This document shows, in pieces, positions 24,420 to 31,774 of a stretch of DNA of 64,000 nucleotides. Source of the DNA: Agreia sp. VKM Ac-1783 (GTDB taxonomy: Bacteria > Actinomycetota > Actinomycetes > Actinomycetales > Microbacteriaceae); assembly GCF_900177765.1 (NCBI RefSeq), contig NZ_FXWI01000001.1, forward strand, positions 620,001 through 684,000. The letters run 5' to 3'. Position 1 is the stretch's first letter. Each line of letters starts with the position of its first letter. The notes under the pieces are model-generated. The model did no database searches. It was given only the letters and a program-made list of their open reading frames with translations, and was not told where the DNA came from. The translations under genes were made by a program, and so were the position numbers.

Positions 24420-25058
24420 CTAAACGTCGAGTGAGTCGCCCGGCTCGAGTGCGAAGTACTCTCCGCCGTTCTGCTCGGTGGCCCACTTGATGCGGTCACC
24501 GGTCATGGCTTTTCCCGCCTTCGAGAGAGTCATCTCGTGGATGGGAAAGCTGCGTCGAGGTGTGACGGCGAGCACGTAGTCCATCGCCTCGCTGATCTTC
24601 AGCCACGGTGCTCCGATGGGGGCGGCGAGAACGTCGACTGCGACGCCCTCGGGCACCGTGTACGAGTCGCCGCCGTAGTAGACCGAGCCGTTGATGAGCA
24701 CACCGACGTTGTCGACGACCGGGATCGACTCGTGGATCACCGCGTGCTTCTCTCCGAAGAATTGCAGCGTGAACGGCGCGACCGAGACCTCGTCGCCCGC
24801 CTTCACGACGGTCACCGGGAACCCGCCGGCGGCGTCCGCGACGCCCTGCGGGCCGAAGATCTGGATGTCGGGGGCCCTGTCGACGAGGCGAGTCAGCTGT
24901 TCTGGCGTCCAGTGGTCGGCGTGCTCGTGGGTGATGACGACGGCAACGGCGCCGGCCGCCTCGGTGATCGCGGTGGTGAACGAGCCCGGATCGACGAACA
25001 GCTTCTTTCCCGACTGCTCGATGATCAACGCGGCATGCTCGAGTTTGGTGAGTCTCAT
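24420..25058 (-). CDS. MBL-fold metal-dependent hydrolase (UPF0173/UlaG-like)
   Basis: 212 residues. The metallo-beta-lactamase-fold metal motif THEHADHW is at about 43-50, and later ligands lie in GGDSYTVP and FPIHEMT. It starts MRLTKLEHAALIIEQ as in the short UPF0173-like hydrolases. The family is diverse (phosphodiesterases, lactonases, thioesterases), so the reaction is not predictable. It is divergent from the diacylglycerol-kinase-like gene with 67 bp between starts. Confidence 0.8.
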   Translation of the reverse strand: MRLTKLEHAALIIEQSGKKLFVDPGSFTTAITEAAGAVAVVITHEHADHWTPEQLTRLVDRAPDIQIFGPQGVADAAGGFPVTVVKAGDEVSVAPFTLQFFGEKHAVIHESIPVVDNVGVLINGSVYYGGDSYTVPEGVAVDVLAAPIGAPWLKISEAMDYVLAVTPRRSFPIHEMTLSKAGKAMTGDRIKWATEQNGGEYFALEPGDSLDV

Positions 25059-25125
25059 GGCATCAGCGTAGAACGCATCGAACGATCCTCGTTGGGCATT
25101 GCCTGTAGGCCATAATCAACACATC

Positions 25126-26040
25126 ATGCCCAGCTCGCCTCAGCGGATCGTCGTCGCGATCAACCCCTCTGCATCGTTCGGTTCGCGCAGCGCGACGGGC
25201 CCGAGAGTCGTCAACGCGCTGGCCGCAGACGGCCACGACGTCACAGCCGTCACGCAGCCCGATTTCGCGTCTCTCACCTCAGCCGTTCGTCAGGCTCTGG
25301 ATGCCGGTGGCCCGGCCGCCGCCGATGCGCTCGTCGTCGTCGGCGGAGACGGAATGGTGAGCCTAGCCGTCAATGCGACCGCCGGCACGGGCATTCCGTT
25401 CGGCATCATCCCGTCGGGCACGGGGAATGACATGGCGCGCGGCCTCGGCATTCCGCTGGACTCGCTCGACGACGCCCTGGCGGTTCTGCGCACGGCGCTG
25501 TCTGCGGGCGCACGCACAATCGACGCCGGGCGCGTGCATCACGCGGGCGGCTCGACCTGGTTCGGTGGTGTGCTGTCGGCGGGCTTCGACGCCCTCGTGA
25601 ATGAGCGGGCGAACCGCATGAAGCGGCCTCGCGGAGCGAGCCGCTACGTGATCGCGCTGCTGGCCGAACTCGTCACCCTGCGCGCTCGCAGCTACGAGCT
25701 CACCGTGGACGGCAAGCAGCTCACCGTCAGCGCCTCCTTGATCGCGGTCGCAAACAATCGCTCGTTGGGCGGCGGCATGACGGTCACGCCCAATGCCGTG
25801 CTCGATGACGGGCTGCTCGATCTGTTCCGGGTGGGCGCCCTGTCGCGGGTGCGTTTTCTGCGGCTCTTTCCCAAAGTCTTCTCCGGCAGCCACACAGGGC
25901 TCGACATCGTCGACATCTCGAGGGTGTCTCGCGTTCGCATTGACGCCGACGACGTGATCGCGTACGCAGACGGCGAGCGGGTGGGGCCGCTGCCGGTCGA
26001 GGTCGAGGTCGTGCCGGGGGCGCTCCGCATCCTCGCCTGA
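25126..26040 (+). CDS. Diacylglycerol/lipid kinase family protein
   Basis: 304 residues. The DAGK catalytic domain is clear: IVVAINPSASFG, LVVVGGDGMVSLAVNA (GGDG) and FGIIPSGTGNDMARGLG. The YegS-like C-terminal beta domain contains NNRSLGGGMTVTPNAVLDDGLLD. It phosphorylates a lipid hydroxyl with ATP at the membrane, for example diacylglycerol or a related lipid. ATG 25126 is the start that directly precedes the domain. It is a single gene. Confidence 0.88.
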   Translation: MPSSPQRIVVAINPSASFGSRSATGPRVVNALAADGHDVTAVTQPDFASLTSAVRQALDAGGPAAADALVVVGGDGMVSLAVNATAGTGIPFGIIPSGTGNDMARGLGIPLDSLDDALAVLRTALSAGARTIDAGRVHHAGGSTWFGGVLSAGFDALVNERANRMKRPRGASRYVIALLAELVTLRARSYELTVDGKQLTVSASLIAVANNRSLGGGMTVTPNAVLDDGLLDLFRVGALSRVRFLRLFPKVFSGSHTGLDIVDISRVSRVRIDADDVIAYADGERVGPLPVEVEVVPGALRILA

Positions 26041-26091
26041 GCCGATTCGCATTGAAGGCTGATCGTATGGCATACTCGTTGAGTTGCAGAC

Positions 26092-26164
26092 GGCCCCATC
26101 GTTTAGCGGCCTAGGACACCGCCCTCTCACGGCGGCAGCACCGGTTCGAATCCGGTTGGGGTCA
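26092..26164 (+). tRNA. tRNA-Glu (anticodon CTC)
   Basis: Acceptor GGCCCCA pairs with TGGGGTC. The anticodon arm CCGCC / CTCTCAC / GGCGG gives CTC. The T arm is ACCGG / TTCGAAT / CCGGT. Length is 73 nt with discriminator A. Confidence 0.95.
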
Positions 26165-26169
26165 CAGAT

Positions 26170-26208
26170 AGCCCGGTTCCCTTCTTGCAGAGGGGCGCCG
26201 GGCTTTTT
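26170..26208 (+). terminator. Rho-independent terminator after tRNA-Glu
   Basis: AGCCCGG pairs with CCGGGCT, followed by TTTTT. An inner CCCTT/AGGGG helix adds stability. Confidence 0.88.
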
Positions 26209-26277
26209 CGTTGCGCAGAATGACGGCATTGCATGCCGCGGTGCGGCCGGGTGGGCGTGCGTCGGTACTGTGAAGGC

Positions 26278-27300
26278 ATGAGCACAGACAGCCCGCGCGA
26301 CCTCAAGAGTCTCGGATTTCTGACCATCGGCTTCTTTGACGAGTCCGACCCATTCGGAGGTCACGAGAGCACGCTGCAGATCATCGAGCTGGGGGAGCGG
26401 CTGGGCTTCGACAGTGCCTGGCTGCGCGACCGGCACCTGCAGCACGGAATCTCGTCGCCCGTCGCGGTGCTCGCGGCTGCCAGTCAGCGTACGAGTCGCA
26501 TCGAGCTCGGGACCGCCGTGATTCCGATCGGGCTCGAGAACCCGTTCCGGCTGGCCGAAGACCTCGCGACGGTCGACGTGCTCAGCCGTGGACGGCTGAA
26601 TCCCGGCGTCAGCGTGGGGGTTCCGACGCACTTCGACGACATCAAGGCGCACCTCTATCCGGACTCCTGGCGGACCGAGAACTTCACGACCGAGCGGGTC
26701 GACCGTCTTCTTCATAATCTGCGCGGCGGCGACGTGAGCACGTTCGAAGGCACCGAGGGTATCGAGGCGTATTCAACACGGGTTCAGCCCTACTCTCCCG
26801 GGCTGGCGGACAGGGTCTGGTACGGCGCCGCCGGTCTCTCGTCGGCCGCATGGGCGGGGGAGCGGGGACTCAACCTGCTGAGCAGCAGCGTTGTCCGCGC
26901 CGAAGAAGACGACGACTTCGCTCGAATCCAGCGTGCTCAGATCGACCTGTTCCGCGACCGTCATCCGCTGGGGCAGGCCGCTCGCGCGTCACAGGGACTC
27001 GTCGTCATTCCGACCGATACGGCTACGCCCGAGCAGGCGGCCAAGTACCGTGCCTTCGCGGAGCGGAGGTTCGCGCGCACGACGGCGCCGCAGGGTCCGC
27101 AACGCATGCTCTTTGCGCCCGACCTCGTGGGGTCATCGGCAGAGATCGCGGACAAGCTGCGCGCGCACGCAGGCTATCAGGCGGTCGACGAGGTGGTGTT
27201 CGCTCTGCCGTTCACGCTCGAGCACGACGACTACGTGCAGATCCTCACCGATATCGCGGGCATTCTCGCACCTCTGCTGGGGTGGAAGGCTGAGAAGTAG
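26278..27300 (+). CDS. LLM-class flavin-dependent oxidoreductase
   Basis: 340 residues with GAAGG just before the ATG. It is a luciferase-like fold: LGFLTIGFFDESDPFGGHESTL, LGFDSAWLRDRHLQHG, TSRIELGTAVIPIGLENPFRLAEDLATVDVLSRGRLNPGVSVG (seen in pieces) and a C-terminal helical part. FMN or F420 cofactor and substrate are not determined. It is distinct in sequence from the other LLM protein at 22.4 kb. It stands alone behind the tRNA-Glu terminator. Confidence 0.82.
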   Translation: MSTDSPRDLKSLGFLTIGFFDESDPFGGHESTLQIIELGERLGFDSAWLRDRHLQHGISSPVAVLAAASQRTSRIELGTAVIPIGLENPFRLAEDLATVDVLSRGRLNPGVSVGVPTHFDDIKAHLYPDSWRTENFTTERVDRLLHNLRGGDVSTFEGTEGIEAYSTRVQPYSPGLADRVWYGAAGLSSAAWAGERGLNLLSSSVVRAEEDDDFARIQRAQIDLFRDRHPLGQAARASQGLVVIPTDTATPEQAAKYRAFAERRFARTTAPQGPQRMLFAPDLVGSSAEIADKLRAHAGYQAVDEVVFALPFTLEHDDYVQILTDIAGILAPLLGWKAEK

Positions 27301-27329
27301 CCTGACGAATGTGCCCAATGTCAACCCCT

Positions 27330-27347
27330 GTGCCCCAAATAGGGCAC
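27330..27347. promoter_or_regulatory. Inverted repeat GTGCCC-N6-GGGCAC upstream of GlsB-like gene
   Basis: A perfect 6+6 dyad lies 72 bp before the start of the GlsB-like gene, with another GTGCCCAA at 27311. It is a plausible operator, but no regulator is assigned. Confidence 0.35.
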
Positions 27348-27418
27348 GACCGCTAGTGTCTTGGCTGCAGTAGTCGAAATCCGTCTATTGCACTACACAG
27401 CGCATTGGAGAGACAGTC

Positions 27419-27691
27419 ATGAGCTTTCTCGGTTTTCTTCTTCTCGGACTCATCGCCGGAGCTATCGCCAAGGCGATCCTCCCGGGCAAGCAGGGCGGTG
27501 GATGGGTTGTAACCCTTATCCTCGGTGTTGTGGGTGCCCTTGTCGGCGGCTGGATCGGTGGAGCGGTCTTCGGCGTCGGCTACGACGGGTTCTTCAGCAT
27601 CGAGTCGTGGCTCATCGCCATCGTCGGCTCGATCGTCGTGCTTCTGGTCTACGGCCTCATCGTGGGTCGCGGAAGCCGCAGCCGCGCATAA
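27419..27691 (+). CDS. GlsB/YeaQ/YmgE family stress-response membrane protein
   Basis: 90 residues, three transmembrane segments and Gly-rich helices (GFLLLGLIAGAIAKAILPG, GGWIGGAVFGVGYDGFF). The AKAILPG motif is typical of the transglycosylase-associated GlsB family. These small membrane proteins are commonly induced by envelope or general stress. GGAGAG lies before the ATG, a dyad lies upstream and a terminator follows, so the gene is monocistronic. Confidence 0.88.
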   Translation: MSFLGFLLLGLIAGAIAKAILPGKQGGGWVVTLILGVVGALVGGWIGGAVFGVGYDGFFSIESWLIAIVGSIVVLLVYGLIVGRGSRSRA

Positions 27692-27708
27692 CGCGCCACA
27701 CAACGTTC

Positions 27709-27746
27709 GAAGCGCCCCGACCCCCTGTGGGTCGGGGCGCTTCGTC
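27709..27746 (+). terminator. Strong terminator hairpin
   Basis: A perfect 15-bp stem GAAGCGCCCCGACCC / GGGTCGGGGCGCTTC with a 5-nt loop. The following bases are only weakly T-rich. Confidence 0.8.
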
Positions 27747-27783
27747 GTTAAGCCAGCCAACGGCATCCGATTCGCGATATAGC

Positions 27784-27840
27784 TTGACTCTGCGCGAATA
27801 CACGATATATCGTGAATTCAAGCAACGCGATATATCGCGT
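27784..27840 (+). promoter_or_regulatory. Promoter with two PadR-type palindromic operators
   Basis: TTGACT (27784-27789) is followed after 16 bases by TATATC (27806-27811), giving a -35/-10 pair. The -10 lies inside the perfect palindrome CACGATATATCGTG (27801-27814). A second perfect palindrome ACGCGATATATCGCGT follows (27825-27840), and a half-site CGCGATATA precedes it near 27773. The operon encodes a PadR regulator, so autorepression at these sites is the simple reading. Confidence 0.65.
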
Positions 27841-27862
27841 CAACGACATCAAGGAGATATTC

Positions 27863-28753
27863 ATGGCCATCGAGAAGTGGCTCGTCACGGGGCCGAAGGT
27901 CATCGACCTCGAACTCGTTCGCTCGGTCAAGATCGGCCTCATCGGCGGAAAGATCGACGTCATCGCCCACGACGAGCCCGGCGCACGCGTCGAGGTCCAC
28001 TCGGTCTCGGGCAAAGACCTGAAAGTCTCGATCGATGGCGACGTACTCGAGATCGATCACCCGCAACTGCGGTGGGACAACTTCATCGACGTCTTCAAGT
28101 CGTTCAAGGGAACAGCGAAGGCCGACATCAGCATCATGATCCCGCGCGATGCGAAGCTCAAGTTCGGCGTGGTCAACTCCAGCGCCCTCATCTCGGGGCT
28201 GCGCACCGATGCGCGGATCAACTCCGTATCAGGCGACATCGTGATCGACGACATCATCGGCGACCTCGACATCAACACGGTCAGCGGTGAGATCTCGGTC
28301 AGCGATCAGCAGGGAGTGCTGAACGCTCACACCGTCACCGGCGACATCACGGTCACGGGTGCGCTGCGCAAGTTCTCGGCCGATGGAGTCTCCGGGGCCG
28401 TGTTCCTCGATCTCACGGGCGTTCCTGAAGAGATCAGCAACAACACGGTGAGCGGCGACCTCACCATTCGACTCGATCACGATGTGGCGGCACGCTTCAC
28501 GCTCAACAGCGTCAGTGGCACCCTGCAGGTCGACTCGACCACCACGCGAGGCACGCGTGGCCGGGGCTTCAATCACACGGCGGGCACGCTCGACGGCAAG
28601 TGGGTCGAGGTTCGGGCCAACTCCGTGTCGGGTGACATCACCTCGGTGCGGCGCGCCACTGTCGGAGCATCGACCGCATCGAGCACGGGTGTCTACGACG
28701 CTCCCGTCTCTGACGCTGCCCCGTACGACGCTCCGGAGGGAGAGTCCCTGTGA
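27863..28753 (+). CDS. DUF4097 beta-helical repeat protein
   Basis: 296 residues from an ATG with AAGGAGA eight bases upstream. There is no signal peptide. Most of the length is a ladder of short repeats of the NSVSGDI type (NSVSGDIVIDD, NTVSGEISVSD, HTVTGDITVTG, NTVSGDLTIRL, NSVSGTLQVDS), characteristic of DUF4097 putative adhesin-like beta-helices. The role is unknown. In many actinobacteria and Firmicutes such genes are paired with PadR-type regulators and thought to respond to envelope stress. It overlaps the PadR gene by four bases (GTGA). Confidence 0.82.
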   Translation: MAIEKWLVTGPKVIDLELVRSVKIGLIGGKIDVIAHDEPGARVEVHSVSGKDLKVSIDGDVLEIDHPQLRWDNFIDVFKSFKGTAKADISIMIPRDAKLKFGVVNSSALISGLRTDARINSVSGDIVIDDIIGDLDINTVSGEISVSDQQGVLNAHTVTGDITVTGALRKFSADGVSGAVFLDLTGVPEEISNNTVSGDLTIRLDHDVAARFTLNSVSGTLQVDSTTTRGTRGRGFNHTAGTLDGKWVEVRANSVSGDITSVRRATVGASTASSTGVYDAPVSDAAPYDAPEGESL

Positions 28754-29469
28754 CCCCCGTCTTCGGCCACGGCCATCTGCGGCTCTACCTGCTCAAGCTT
28801 CTCGACGAGTCGCCGAAGCACGGCTACGAATTGATCCAGGCGCTCAGCGAGCGTTTCGGCGGAACGTATGCCCCCAGTGCGGGCACGATCTACCCGCGCC
28901 TCGCGAAGCTCGAAGACGAGGGGCTCGTCACGAAGACGGCAGACGGACGCAAGACCGTCTACGAGATCACCGAGGCGGGGCGGGCCGAGCTCGACTCCCG
29001 CGAGAGTGAACTGACCTCGATCGAGAACGATCTCACCGACAGTGTGCGTCGGCTCGCCGACGAGGTGCGCTCCGGAGTGGGCGAGGCCATGAAGAGTCTG
29101 CGCGCCGATCTTGCCTCCGCCGCCCGACAGGCTCGCGAGGCGACCGACGCCACCAGCCAGTCGTACTCCTCGTGGTTCGCGTTCGACCCCACGCAAGACG
29201 CGACCACTCAGGATGCGAGGGACCAGGCGCGCTCGGCCGACGAGACTCCCGCGGCTGACGAGACGCCCGCATCCGGCCGTGCGTCATGGGATGCGAGTCG
29301 GGACGAGATCCGCGACGTCGACATCGCGCTGGCCGAGTTCCGACAGTCGGTGCGCACGGCGCTTCGAGCGAGTGGAGCGCGCGGCGCTGTGCCTGCGGGA
29401 ACCGCCGCTACCTTCGCGCGCCGTCTCGACGAGGTGCGCGCATCCCTTCTCGCCGATCTCGGCAAGTAG
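28750..29469 (+). CDS. PadR-family transcriptional regulator
   Basis: 239 residues from GTG, overlapping the previous stop. The N-terminal winged helix is typical: LYLLKLLDESPKHGYELIQAL, SAGTIYPRLAKLEDEGLV and a wing with TVYEITEAG. The C-terminal half is longer than usual, helical and Asp/Ala/Thr-rich (TQDATTQDARDQARS), with a final Arg/Ala-rich helix. It probably represses its own operon through the ATATAT-centred palindromes at 27.80-27.84 kb. Confidence 0.88.
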   Translation: MTPVFGHGHLRLYLLKLLDESPKHGYELIQALSERFGGTYAPSAGTIYPRLAKLEDEGLVTKTADGRKTVYEITEAGRAELDSRESELTSIENDLTDSVRRLADEVRSGVGEAMKSLRADLASAARQAREATDATSQSYSSWFAFDPTQDATTQDARDQARSADETPAADETPASGRASWDASRDEIRDVDIALAEFRQSVRTALRASGARGAVPAGTAATFARRLDEVRASLLADLGK

Positions 29470-29501
29470 TAGCCCGATTGATCGATCGTCGACGTCGGGT
29501 T

Positions 29502-29527
29502 CGTCGAGCAGCTAGCGCTGCTCGACG
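29502..29527. terminator. Hairpin shared by convergent genes
   Basis: A perfect 10-bp stem CGTCGAGCAG / CTGCTCGACG with a 6-nt loop overlaps the 3' end of the UPF0114 gene. No T run follows. Confidence 0.4.
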
Positions 29528-30255
29528 AACTTGCCGTCGATGATGTAGCCCGACACCGCGACGGCGCCGTCTGGAACCGGCGACGGGGCTGCAGACAGGG
29601 AGGACTGCGACGAGGGGCTGTCCGAGATGCCTCTCGAGACGCCGTGTTTCTGCGACATGCGGTCGATGAGTGCGAGCGCGATGGCAGACAGAATGAACAC
29701 CACGTGGATCATGACCTGCCAGAAGACGCCTTCGGCTGTATAGCGATCCTCATCGCCCGTTTCGGACTTGGCGTTGGGGGCGCCGAGATCGTTGACCTCG
29801 ATGAAGGTCTTGAGCAGGTGGATCGACGAGATGCCGATGATGGCCATGGCCAGTTTGACCTTGAGCACATTCGCGTTGACGTGCGAGAGCCACTCGGGCT
29901 GGTCGGGGTGCCCCTCGATGTCGATCTTCGAGACGAAGGTCTCGTAGCCGCCGATGATGACCATGATCAGAAGATTGGCGATCATGACCACATCGATGAG
30001 GCCGAGCACCGAGAGCATGATCACCGATTCCTCGATGTGCAGGGGGTCCTCCATGACCTTCTCGATGAGATGCACGAGTTCGATGACGAAGACCACGACG
30101 TACACGAGCTGCGCAATGATGAGGCCCAAGTACAGCGGCGCCTGAAGCCAGCGGCTGAAGAAGATGAGGTAGCCGACCGACTTGACCCATGCGGTCTGTG
30201 GCCGGTACTGGCGAGTGTGGGACGGGTTCACGGTGGTCTGCGGGCTGCTGGCCAA
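29512..30255 (-). CDS. UPF0114 (YqhA/TIGR00645) membrane protein
   Basis: 247 residues with four predicted membrane helices (APLYLGLIIAQLVYVVVFV, LGLIDVVMIANLLIMVII, LKVKLAMAIIGISSIHLL, VMIHVVFILSAIALALID). The motif FVSKIDIEGHPDQPEWLSHV is typical of the family. The 60-residue C-terminal tail is polar. Function unknown. It is divergent from terC, with the riboswitch region between. Confidence 0.82.
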   Translation of the reverse strand: MASSPQTTVNPSHTRQYRPQTAWVKSVGYLIFFSRWLQAPLYLGLIIAQLVYVVVFVIELVHLIEKVMEDPLHIEESVIMLSVLGLIDVVMIANLLIMVIIGGYETFVSKIDIEGHPDQPEWLSHVNANVLKVKLAMAIIGISSIHLLKTFIEVNDLGAPNAKSETGDEDRYTAEGVFWQVMIHVVFILSAIALALIDRMSQKHGVSRGISDSPSSQSSLSAAPSPVPDGAVAVSGYIIDGKFVEQR

Positions 30256-30315
30256 GGGGGTCTCCTGAAAGTCGGTCTGGGCCGAATCCTAGCGCCCGCA
30301 TCCTGTAACATCGCT

Positions 30316-30424
30316 TGCAGAAGGGGAGTATCCCACCTTCATCGCAGTCGTCAATACGATCCCCATCGCCGCGGGTCCGTTGCGGTGGCGTGACCGACAG
30401 GTTCGAGTTCGCGCGGGAGAGACT
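30316..30424 (+). ncRNA. Candidate yybP-ykoY (manganese) riboswitch aptamer
   Basis: The leader of the terC gene carries GGGGAGTA (30323-30330), the hallmark of the yybP-ykoY family, followed by TCGTCAATACG (30348-30358) and a downstream GAGAGAC block (30417-30423). This class binds Mn2+ and commonly precedes TerC/Alx and other Mn exporters, which fits the gene behind it. I assigned it by motif and context. I did not fold it. Confidence 0.6.
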
Positions 30425-30462
30425 TTCGGTCGCTCGGCGTACCCGCCATCCCGAAAGGTCTC
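30419..30462 (+). promoter_or_regulatory. Expression-platform hairpin before terC
   Basis: GAGACTTTCGG pairs with CCGAAAGGTCTC (11 bp, one bulged G). The right arm contains AAAGG, the only ribosome-site-like sequence before the ATG at 30472, so pairing would hide it. The left arm overlaps the conserved GAGAC of the presumed aptamer, so ligand binding could free the ribosome site. Confidence 0.5.
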
Positions 30463-30471
30463 ACCCCTCAC

Positions 30472-31569
30472 ATGCCCGAAGCTCTCAACCTGCCCATCTG
30501 GTTCGAAGTCTCGTCTCTCGTCATTCTGACGCTGATCCTTGTCGTCGATCTGCTGCTGGTGCTGAAGCGCCCGCACATTCCGTCGGCAAAGGAATCGACT
30601 CTGTGGGTCGTGTTCTACATCGGCCTCGCATTGGTATTCGCGCTGCTGATGCTGATCTTCGCCGACGGGGAGCACGCGGGGCAGTTCTTGGCCGGTTGGC
30701 TCACGGAGTACAGCCTCTCGATCGACAACCTCTTCGTCTTCATCATCATCATGGCCCGCTTCAAGGTGCCGAAGCAGCTGCAGCAGGAGGCGCTGATGGT
30801 GGGCATCCTCATCGCGCTAGTGCTGCGCGGCATCTTCATTCTTCTCGGTGCCCAGCTCATCGAGAACTTCAGCTGGATCTTCTACATCTTCGGCGCCTTC
30901 CTGCTGTACACGGCGTGGCAGCAGGCGTTCTCGAAGCACGACGATGCCGACGCGGGCGAGAGCAGACTTATTCGCTACCTGCGTCGCCACATCAGCATCT
31001 CGAACGACTTCGACGGCGCGAAGGTGCGCACGCGCATCGACGGCAAGAAGATCTTCACGCCGATGCTGATCGTCTTCATCGCTCTCGGTTCTACCGATCT
31101 GCTGTTCGCCCTCGACTCGATCCCCGCGATCTTCGGCATCACGACCAGCCCGTTCATCGTCTTCACCGCCAACGTCTTCGCGCTCATGGGACTGCGGCAG
31201 TTGTTCTTCCTGCTGGGCGGTCTGCTCGAGAAGCTGGTCTACCTGCACTACGGCATCGCGTTCATCCTGGCGTTCATCGGGTTCAAGCTCGTGTCGCACG
31301 CGCTGCACGAGAACGAGCTGCCGTTCATCAACGGCGGCAAGCACATCGAGTGGGCGCCCGATATCTCCACGTGGACCTCTCTGGCTGTGATCGTCGGCTC
31401 CATGGCCGTCGCGACGATCGCGAGTCTCATCGCCATGCGCCGCGAGAGTGGTCGACAGGATGCCGCTCCGACCGGCGCCCCCTTGGCGGGTTCCGCGGTA
31501 GACAGGCCCGCAGATGCTCCGCTCGCGGATGAGGAAACCGTCGACGAGTCCGGCGAGTCGCGCGGCTGA
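30472..31569 (+). CDS. TerC/Alx-family membrane protein, putative manganese exporter
   Basis: 365 residues with about nine membrane helices. The family signatures are EYSLSIDNLFVFIIIM and STDLLFALDSIPAIFGIT, with conserved acidic residues inside the membrane. A cytoplasmic loop (HDDADAGESRLIRYLRRH) and an acidic Pro/Ala-rich tail complete it. Alx/MeeF/MeeY-type members export Mn2+, in some cases loading secreted enzymes. The leader resembles a manganese riboswitch, which supports this role over tellurite resistance. Confidence 0.85.
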   Translation: MPEALNLPIWFEVSSLVILTLILVVDLLLVLKRPHIPSAKESTLWVVFYIGLALVFALLMLIFADGEHAGQFLAGWLTEYSLSIDNLFVFIIIMARFKVPKQLQQEALMVGILIALVLRGIFILLGAQLIENFSWIFYIFGAFLLYTAWQQAFSKHDDADAGESRLIRYLRRHISISNDFDGAKVRTRIDGKKIFTPMLIVFIALGSTDLLFALDSIPAIFGITTSPFIVFTANVFALMGLRQLFFLLGGLLEKLVYLHYGIAFILAFIGFKLVSHALHENELPFINGGKHIEWAPDISTWTSLAVIVGSMAVATIASLIAMRRESGRQDAAPTGAPLAGSAVDRPADAPLADEETVDESGESRG

Positions 31570-31644
31570 TACCGGCGTGTGGCCGATTCTTCCTCATCCG
31601 TGAGGGGGAGCGGGTTCGGGAATGCTCGGGATGATCGCGGGTGT

Positions 31645-31656
31645 TACCCTAGACGG
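31645..31656 (+). promoter_or_regulatory. -10 element for the leu leader, probably leaderless
   Basis: TACCCT (31645-31650) lies six bases before the ATG of the leader peptide, so transcription should start at or next to that ATG. Confidence 0.5.
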
Positions 31657-31707
31657 ATGCTGTCTGGTCGACTCCTTCTTGGTTGCCGCGACGAGTCCTC
31701 GTTCTAA
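31657..31707 (+). CDS. Leucine-rich leader peptide of leuCD
   Basis: A 16-residue frame, MLSGRLLLGCRDESSF, ends in TAA. Four of 16 codons are Leu (CTG, CTC, CTT, CTT). CTT is rare in this GC-rich DNA, so the peptide should report leucyl-tRNA supply. It lies 67 nt before leuC. Its 3' half contains the left arm of a 10-bp hairpin, so a ribosome stalled at the CTC-CTT-CTT block would cover that arm. Confidence 0.7.
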   Translation: MLSGRLLLGCRDESSF

Positions 31708-31725
31708 GGCCTCACCTCGTCGCGG
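31686..31725 (+). promoter_or_regulatory. Attenuator-type hairpin before leuC
   Basis: A perfect 10-bp stem CCGCGACGAG / CTCGTCGCGG. No T run follows, so control may involve alternative pairing or Rho rather than simple intrinsic termination. Confidence 0.6.
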
Positions 31726-31774
31726 AGTGTGTCATGGGCTCTCGCAAGCAGATTCATAAGAGAAGGCATCACTA

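Noticed and set aside
30472-31569. Tellurite-resistance operon together with TelA
   Set aside because: terC and telA are 18 kb apart in unrelated operons. The terC leader points to manganese instead.
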